Below, in pieces: positions 14,859-19,140 of a stretch of DNA of 19,140 nt. This stretch comes from Planctomycetota bacterium. Its GTDB lineage: Bacteria; Planctomycetota; Planctomycetia; Pirellulales; UBA7805. A program made the translations under genes and the position numbers. Where the stretch lies: NCBI GenBank assembly GCA_014237955.1, contig JABABY010000003.1:1-19140 (forward strand), written 5' to 3'. The notes beneath the pieces are model-generated. The model did not search any database, had not been told where the DNA came from, and worked only from the letters and a program-made list of their open reading frames with translations. The number at the start of each line of letters is the position of its first letter. Position 1 is the stretch's first letter.

Positions 14859-15995
14859 CTAGACCGCTTGCTTCCTGCGAGAACTCAATATTGTCTCTTT
14901 GCTCTTCAAACGCTCTGCCAGTTTGCGAGCCGACGAACTCAAAGGAAACTGAACCAGTTCCCCCGGTTTCACCCAGCGAGTTTCCGTTTGTGCTACTTTG
15001 TCGCTCCGTGGTGACACTAGTTCTGCAGCAAAACAATGAAGCGTGATTCGAAAACGAGTAACGCCGTGCTTTATGGTCATCAGACGTGGGCCGACACGGA
15101 CCGTCAGACCAGTCAACTCAAAAACTCCACGGACCAGTTCGTTATCTATAGGCCGCTTGCCGACGGATGTGACTGGCACACGCGGGAAATCCCACAAGCC
15201 TTCCCAGCGTTCTTTAGATCCGCATTGGCGGATCAGGATCTGGCCTCGATGGCGGATGACGACTGCGGCTTCATTTACTTTTTCGAAAGATATTTTCTGT
15301 TTGAGAGCAGGTATTGTATGTTGGAGCTGTTTTGCATTCGCCAGACAAAGATCCGCTACCGGACACGCATCACATGATGGAGATTTAGGAGTACAAATCA
15401 GGCTCCCCAACTCCATGAGTGCCTGATTGAAAAGACCAACCTCTTTTCGAGGTAAGAGTTCATCGGAAAAAGACCACATCAAATTCTGAACTTTGGTCGA
15501 TCCAACATCTTCGGTAATCGCCAGAAGTCTGGCAACGAGCCGAATCGTATTGGCCTCCAAAATCGGCTCACGGGCGTCGAAAGCAATGGAGAGAATGGCA
15601 CCGGCAGTATAAGGACCGATACCGGGAAGGTCGCGTAGGAGATCCGCCTCGCGTGGTATCTTACCGCGATGTTCCGCGACAATACGCTTGGCAGCGGCAT
15701 GCATTTGTCGAGCGCGGCGATAATAGCCCAAGCCTTCCCAATGGCGGAGAACCGTCTGTTCACCGGCATTTGCAAGTTGAGCTACACTTGGAAACGCCTT
15801 GAGAAATCGTTCAAAATAGGGAACCACCGTAGCGACTTGTGTTTGCTGCAACATGATCTCGCTGACCCAGATATGGTAGGCGTTGTTGGTTCGCCTCCAC
15901 GGCAGATCGCGGGCCGCACGGTCGTACCAGTTGCGAAGGCGACGGCGAAAGGTGCGTCGCCACGCAGCATCCGTTAAAGGTGGTTCGCTAGGCAT
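14859..15995 (-). CDS. mutY: A/G-specific adenine glycosylase MutY
   Basis: The product has 378 residues. It removes adenine mispaired with 8-oxoguanine in base-excision repair in the cytoplasm. The catalytic Glu is E46 in WVSEIMLQQTQV (43-54). EGLGYYRRAR (87-96) and the helix-hairpin-helix LPGIGPYTAG (123-132) are typical. The [4Fe-4S] ligands are C201, C208, C211 and C217 with canonical 6-2-5 spacing. The C-terminal NUDIX-like 8-oxoG recognition domain covers about 235-350, and length matches the family. One departure: the strand that normally reads LDGN, with the second catalytic Asp (Asp138 in E. coli), reads LEANT here (L146-T150), giving Glu147. The ATG at 15995 fits the family N-terminus; TAGGAA lies rather far upstream. 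The gene precedes the ABC cluster on the same strand with a 150-base gap, so read-through is possible but a functional link is unlikely. Confidence 0.94.
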   Translation of the reverse strand: MPSEPPLTDAAWRRTFRRRLRNWYDRAARDLPWRRTNNAYHIWVSEIMLQQTQVATVVPYFERFLKAFPSVAQLANAGEQTVLRHWEGLGYYRRARQMHAAAKRIVAEHRGKIPREADLLRDLPGIGPYTAGAILSIAFDAREPILEANTIRLVARLLAITEDVGSTKVQNLMWSFSDELLPRKEVGLFNQALMELGSLICTPKSPSCDACPVADLCLANAKQLQHTIPALKQKISFEKVNEAAVVIRHRGQILIRQCGSKERWEGLWDFPRVPVTSVGKRPIDNELVRGVFELTGLTVRVGPRLMTIKHGVTRFRITLHCFAAELVSPRSDKVAQTETRWVKPGELVQFPLSSSARKLAERLKSKETILSSRRKQAV

Positions 15996-16205
15996 AGTAT
16001 TCGTAGAGCGTTCCTAGGAAGTCCGATTGATGTCGAAGCAGGTCTTCCGATCGGTGGCGATTGTATTCTCACGCCATTACAACCACAAGGCACTGCTTTC
16101 GGCCAATGTGGTGCAGTTACAAACACCCATATCCTGTGTCTCTAGGCGCTCCTATCAACCTGGACTAGGCTGAATACCTGAGCTACCACATCATTAAAGA
16201 CCAAC

Positions 16206-16745
16206 ATGGGTTGTAGTCGCTTGAGCAGCAAGGGATCGCACAAATCGAAAGTTCGTCCACGAAGCAATCAACAGGTGCGCCTTCGCCGGGTGCCGGATCA
16301 GGGTGAAGGGATCTGTGAGCTATTGCACCCTCGTTGTGCATTGGAGCGCGAATTAGACCTAGAAGAAGTGGAGGCAATGATCCGTGCAGGAGAAACCGAT
16401 GTTGCTATTGAAGAGTTGCGGTGGCTTCTAAGTGGCTGCCACGATTGTATTCGCACACATCAGCTGCTCGGAGAATTAGCACTCGAAATGGGCGACATCC
16501 CACTGGCCCGCGGACATTTTGGCCATGCCTTTCAGGTTGGCTCAAAGGTGATCGACAAATCCGGCGGCAATAAACAAATCCCTTACGCACAAGAATCAAA
16601 CAGGCCATTTTTGGAATGCGGCAAAGCGCTCATCCACTGTTTGCTAAAACTCGGAAAGAAAAAAAAGTCGCGCGAAGTTGTCTCTAAACTACTTCGCTAC
16701 GACCCAACCGATCCTTTGCAGATCAAAAAGCTTCTGAAGCCTTGA
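16206..16745 (+). CDS. TPR-like small protein
   Basis: The product has 179 residues, is probably cytosolic, and has a basic, unstructured first 30 residues. From about 50 the helices DLEEVEAMIRAGETDVAIEE (51-70), HQLLGELALEMGDIPLARGH (85-104) and a final pair (136-168) show tetratricopeptide-like spacing with small residues at the packing positions. A CHDC motif (C78, C81) and C37, C44, C138 and C145 make it cysteine-rich, but no zinc-binding family is recognised. The ATG at 16206 lacks a strong ribosome-binding site. The gene is divergent from mutY and converges on the small secreted-protein gene 21 bases away. TPR proteins scaffold protein-protein contacts; no partner can be named here. Confidence 0.65.
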   Translation: MGCSRLSSKGSHKSKVRPRSNQQVRLRRVPDQGEGICELLHPRCALERELDLEEVEAMIRAGETDVAIEELRWLLSGCHDCIRTHQLLGELALEMGDIPLARGHFGHAFQVGSKVIDKSGGNKQIPYAQESNRPFLECGKALIHCLLKLGKKKKSREVVSKLLRYDPTDPLQIKKLLKP

Positions 16746-16766
16746 GTTCGATAGGTCGCCGTAGTT

Positions 16767-17138
16767 TTATATTTTGATGCCGGCGCGACGGGCCCGCAAG
16801 CGGAGTGCCTGCTCGAAGTATGGAAAAGACCAGCCCGATTGTCTCCGGGCCCATACAAAGGTTCCCTCGACCATTTCTCGTGAAAGACGGCGCTCTGCCA
16901 CCATCTGAACCACCTTTGCCAGAAAGGCAAACTCCCGGGGTGACGCCGGTTTTAATCCGATCTCAAGCAACGCGAGCAAGTCTTCCTTTTCGGCATCCTG
17001 GACAACATCAGGGCTGTCCAACCGGTCACCAGCCAGGGCATGTTGAGGCGTTACCCCGAGCAAAGCGCCGATGAGAAGGGCAACAAAAATCCCTTGGTGG
17101 GCAGCCGGGGCGTGACGCTTTGACACAAACTGGCGCAT
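16767..17138 (-). CDS. Small secreted protein of unknown function
   Basis: The product has 123 residues from the ATG at 17138, preceded at seven bases by GGGA. Alternative starts are the ATG at 17144 and a GTG at 17153. A basic N-terminus and a hydrophobic segment (about 16-30) end in ALA (35-37), a good signal peptidase I site. The mature part of about 86 residues is helical and strongly basic at its end, with MVAERRLSREMVEGTFVWA and a C-terminal LRLRARRAGIKI. It has no cysteines, no lipobox and no catalytic motif. I do not recognise a named family. The 5' leader contains a CCGCT-TTTG-AGCGG hairpin (17171-17184). It converges on the TPR-like gene and is divergent from sulfatase 2. Confidence 0.6.
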   Translation of the reverse strand: MRQFVSKRHAPAAHQGIFVALLIGALLGVTPQHALAGDRLDSPDVVQDAEKEDLLALLEIGLKPASPREFAFLAKVVQMVAERRLSREMVEGTFVWARRQSGWSFPYFEQALRLRARRAGIKI

Positions 17139-17345
17139 TTTCATTTCCCGCACGTTTTAATCGCTTTAGACCGCTTTTGAGCGGCTGTGCTTTTACTGGA
17201 AGGGAGAAAAACCGACAAGAGCAAACGGTAAAAAATGAAGAATTTTAAGTTTTTCCAAGCTGCCGGCTTGCAGACCCAACAAAGCAGATGCGAAAATCTT
17301 CATCGAGATTGCTACTCTTTTCGTACATAATGATCCCGGCAAGCT

Positions 17346-17351
17346 GAGGGA
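17346..17351 (+). promoter_or_regulatory. Strong ribosome-binding site of sulfatase 2
   Basis: GAGGGA ends seven bases before the ATG at 17359. It is among the clearest Shine-Dalgarno sequences in the window and fixes the start of the second sulfatase. Confidence 0.6.
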
Positions 17352-17358
17352 TTTCTTC

Positions 17359-18789
17359 ATGCCACGATTGCTACCGCTGCTATTTTTTATCATCGCTTCC
17401 GGCACGTCTCAGGCAGAGCCGCCACCCAATGTGATCCTGATTTTTATTGATGATATGGGGTACGGAGATGTCGGCTTCAATGGAGCGACGGGGCCGAAAA
17501 CCCCAAATCTCGACCGGATGGCATCCGAAGGGATGCAGTTCACCGATTTTTATGTCGGCTGTGCCGTCTGCACCGGTTCGCGGACTGCACTTTTGACCGG
17601 TGTCCACTACCAACGACTGAGCATGGAAGCGGTCCTCTTTCCCCACAGTAAGGCGGGACTCCATCCCGATGAAGTTACGATTGCGGAAATGCTGGGCGAC
17701 ATCGGGTACAAGACTGCCTGTGTCGGCAAATGGCATCTCGGCCATCTGCCCCCCTGTCTGCCTACGATGCAGGGATTTGATTCCTATTATGGGATTCCCT
17801 ACAGCAATGATATGTGGATCGATCCAGCCAACAAACTTTCCGAAAATATTGTACTCCGCGAAGGTGTAACGCTGGCCGAAGTCAAAGCCGGACACAAACG
17901 AATGAATTGGGTTCCCTTAATGCACGATGAAGAAATCATCGAATATCCGGCGGACCAGACCACGCTCACCAAGCGTTATACCGAGGAGGCGATCCGATTC
18001 ATTGAATCACAAAAGGATGCCCCGTTCTTTCTCTATTTACCCCACACCATGGTCCACCTTCCTTTGGCGGTTTCCCCCGCCTTTGCCGGACGTACCGAGA
18101 AACTCATTTGGGATGCGATCGAGGAAGTGGACTGGTCGGTGGGCGAAATTTTAAGGGCGGTCGCTAATGCAGGTATCGATGAAAACACACTGATCATTTT
18201 TACCAGCGATAACGGGGCAGCCGTGGGATCTTCTCTGCCACTCCGTTCCCGTAAAGGCAGTGTCTATGACGGTGGCATCCGCGAACCGACGCTGATGCAG
18301 TGGAAAGGACATATCCCTGCAGGCAGCGTCTGTCGCGAAGTGGTTGCAAGCGTCGACATTTTGCCGACACTCGCCTATCTTGCTGGTGGCAAGCTCCCAG
18401 ATCGAGCTATCGATGGGCACAATATCTGGCCGCTGATGCATGGCGAGGTGGGAGCCAAAAGCCCGCACGATGCCTGGTGCCTGATGCACGGCCCGGGAAC
18501 GGTCCGCAGCGGCAAGTGGAAGTATTATCCCTGGCAGGAAGGTAAACATCACCAGGACCGGCCACAAAAACGAGCCAAGCTCTCCGAGTATCCGGTCCAA
18601 CTCTACGATACCCTCGCCGATATCAGCGAAACAACCAATGTGGCAGCAGAGCACCCTGAGATCGTAAAGCGCCTACAGGCGGCGTATGAAGCGCAAGTTG
18701 CCGACATCGAGCAAAAGCGGCGTCCAACGGCAAAGCTGATCCGGCCGACCGGATCACTCTCACCTGCCCGTCCTAAACGCAACCCGTAA
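17359..18789 (+). CDS. Secreted arylsulfatase-like sulfatase (CTGSR core)
   Basis: The product has 476 residues. The signal peptide (1-19) ends SQA before EPPP. PNVILIFIDDMGYGDVG (23-39) supplies metal ligands D31/D32. The predicted formylglycine site is C71-T-G-S-R75, followed by TALLTG, the classical sulfatase signature apart from Gly in place of Pro. Other active-site residues are K124/H126 in GKWHLG, H229 in LPHTMVH, D284/N285 in SDNG, and K299 in RSRKGS. The C-terminal region ends with an LYDTLADISETTN segment as in arylsulfatase A-like enzymes, followed by a basic, Pro-rich tail of about 25 residues. It is predicted to remove sulfate from sulfated polysaccharide or aryl esters outside the cytoplasm. 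No carbohydrate-active enzyme or maturase is adjacent, so the substrate is open. A clear ribosome-binding site precedes the ATG. Confidence 0.92.
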   Translation: MPRLLPLLFFIIASGTSQAEPPPNVILIFIDDMGYGDVGFNGATGPKTPNLDRMASEGMQFTDFYVGCAVCTGSRTALLTGVHYQRLSMEAVLFPHSKAGLHPDEVTIAEMLGDIGYKTACVGKWHLGHLPPCLPTMQGFDSYYGIPYSNDMWIDPANKLSENIVLREGVTLAEVKAGHKRMNWVPLMHDEEIIEYPADQTTLTKRYTEEAIRFIESQKDAPFFLYLPHTMVHLPLAVSPAFAGRTEKLIWDAIEEVDWSVGEILRAVANAGIDENTLIIFTSDNGAAVGSSLPLRSRKGSVYDGGIREPTLMQWKGHIPAGSVCREVVASVDILPTLAYLAGGKLPDRAIDGHNIWPLMHGEVGAKSPHDAWCLMHGPGTVRSGKWKYYPWQEGKHHQDRPQKRAKLSEYPVQLYDTLADISETTNVAAEHPEIVKRLQAAYEAQVADIEQKRRPTAKLIRPTGSLSPARPKRNP

Positions 18790-18890
18790 GCATTTCCGAC
18801 ACTTTACATTTTGAACGGTTAAAACGTGAACGGCCAAAGGCAGAGACACGTTAGTTCGCCGGTTCATTCGTGCAATGTGATTGCCGGAGT

Positions 18891-19140
18891 TTATGGTGGC
18901 AGAATCGTCCCTATCAGAACCTCTCTAAAAGTATTCTGGTCGAGGATACGCTTCTCTGAAATGATTGCTTTTTTGCGTTCCAACCAGACGCCATTTTCAG
19001 GGCGCATGGATTTTTTTCATGTTGCTTTTGGGGTCGAGATTTTTATTCAGTTCCGCTTCGCTGACTGCCGCCGACTGAACACCAACTTCTGGAATAGTTG
19101 CACCGGCCACCCAGAGCATCCCGGCAAGAATCGCATTTCG
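18891..19140 (-). CDS. Partial, apparently frameshifted protein of unknown function
   Basis: On the minus strand an open frame enters at the right edge (19140) and stops at 18999-18997. It encodes a hydrophobic, signal-peptide-like stretch (NAILAGMLWVAGATIP) and then SEAELNKNLDPKSNMKK. Just before the stop is a run of seven A residues (19017-19011). Removing one A would continue the frame through MRPENGVWLERKKAII and on to the TAA at 18893-18891, a well-mixed, charged, protein-like sequence. So either this is one small secreted protein with a frameshift (mutation, sequencing error or slippage), or the last part is a separate 38-residue frame from the ATG at 19007. The family is not recognised. 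The 5' end is outside the window. Confidence 0.35.

Noticed and set aside
18813..18833. GAACGG repeated at 15-base spacing after sulfatase 2
   Set aside because: A six-base direct repeat is expected by chance and there is no terminator-like stem or T run with it.
1..19140. tRNA, rRNA, CRISPR, IS element or prophage signals
   Set aside because: Reading both strands showed no cloverleaf, regularly spaced repeat, transposase or terminal inverted repeat; this was by eye only.

Overview
The window looks like chromosomal DNA of a planctomycete, probably of the Pirellula/Rhodopirellula type. The reasons are two secreted formylglycine-type sulfatases, several small secreted or membrane proteins of a kind familiar from that phylum, a fused DUF4190/DUF3299-like protein, and moderate base composition with loose ribosome-binding sites and some GTG/TTG starts. 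This assignment is inferred from protein character only. No rRNA, tRNA, IS element, CRISPR array or phage gene was recognised.

Layout, left to right. (1) 1-2217, minus strand: a GT-B glycosyltransferase translationally coupled (ATGA overlap) to a HAD-family hydrolase that runs off the left edge. (2) 2545-4041, plus strand: a small helical protein resembling degenerate hemerythrin, a likely terminator, and a class I SAM-dependent methyltransferase. (3) 4071-5864, minus strand: a multi-domain signalling protein (pseudo-receiver, PAS, GAF, degenerate dimerisation helices, intact receiver) with no ATPase domain. (4) 5865-6817: mostly non-coding, with one 82-residue two-helix membrane protein and a candidate promoter. 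(5) 6818-8275, plus strand: a secreted sulfatase. (6) 8338-14708, minus strand: a tight six-gene cluster. Its order of transcription is ABC ATPase, FtsX/MacB-type permease, two paralogous secreted CxxC/helical-repeat proteins, a DUF4190+DUF3299-like membrane protein and a DUF3299-like lipoprotein. (7) 14859-15995, minus strand: MutY adenine glycosylase, just upstream of that cluster. (8) 16206-17138: a TPR-like protein converging on a small secreted protein. (9) 17359-18789, plus strand: a second secreted sulfatase. (10) 18891-19140, minus strand: the end of a protein-like reading frame that appears frameshifted at a run of seven A residues and continues past the right edge.

The most coherent and least described unit is the six-gene cluster at 8338-14708. 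Gaps are about 10, 11, 24 and 93 bases plus one 4-base overlap, and a candidate promoter with an inverted repeat lies upstream. The gene products suggest an inner-membrane FtsX-family ABC machine working with four envelope proteins. All four carry a paired-cysteine motif: CxxC directly after the signal peptide in two, and a CCFG motif in the other two. A role in handling metal or thiol-dependent cargo at the envelope is my inference. The other points worth following are non-standard sulfatase active-site cores (CIASR and CTGSR), a Glu in place of the usual catalytic Asp of MutY, and a glycosyltransferase/HAD pair whose HAD motif I is of the DxYGT type.
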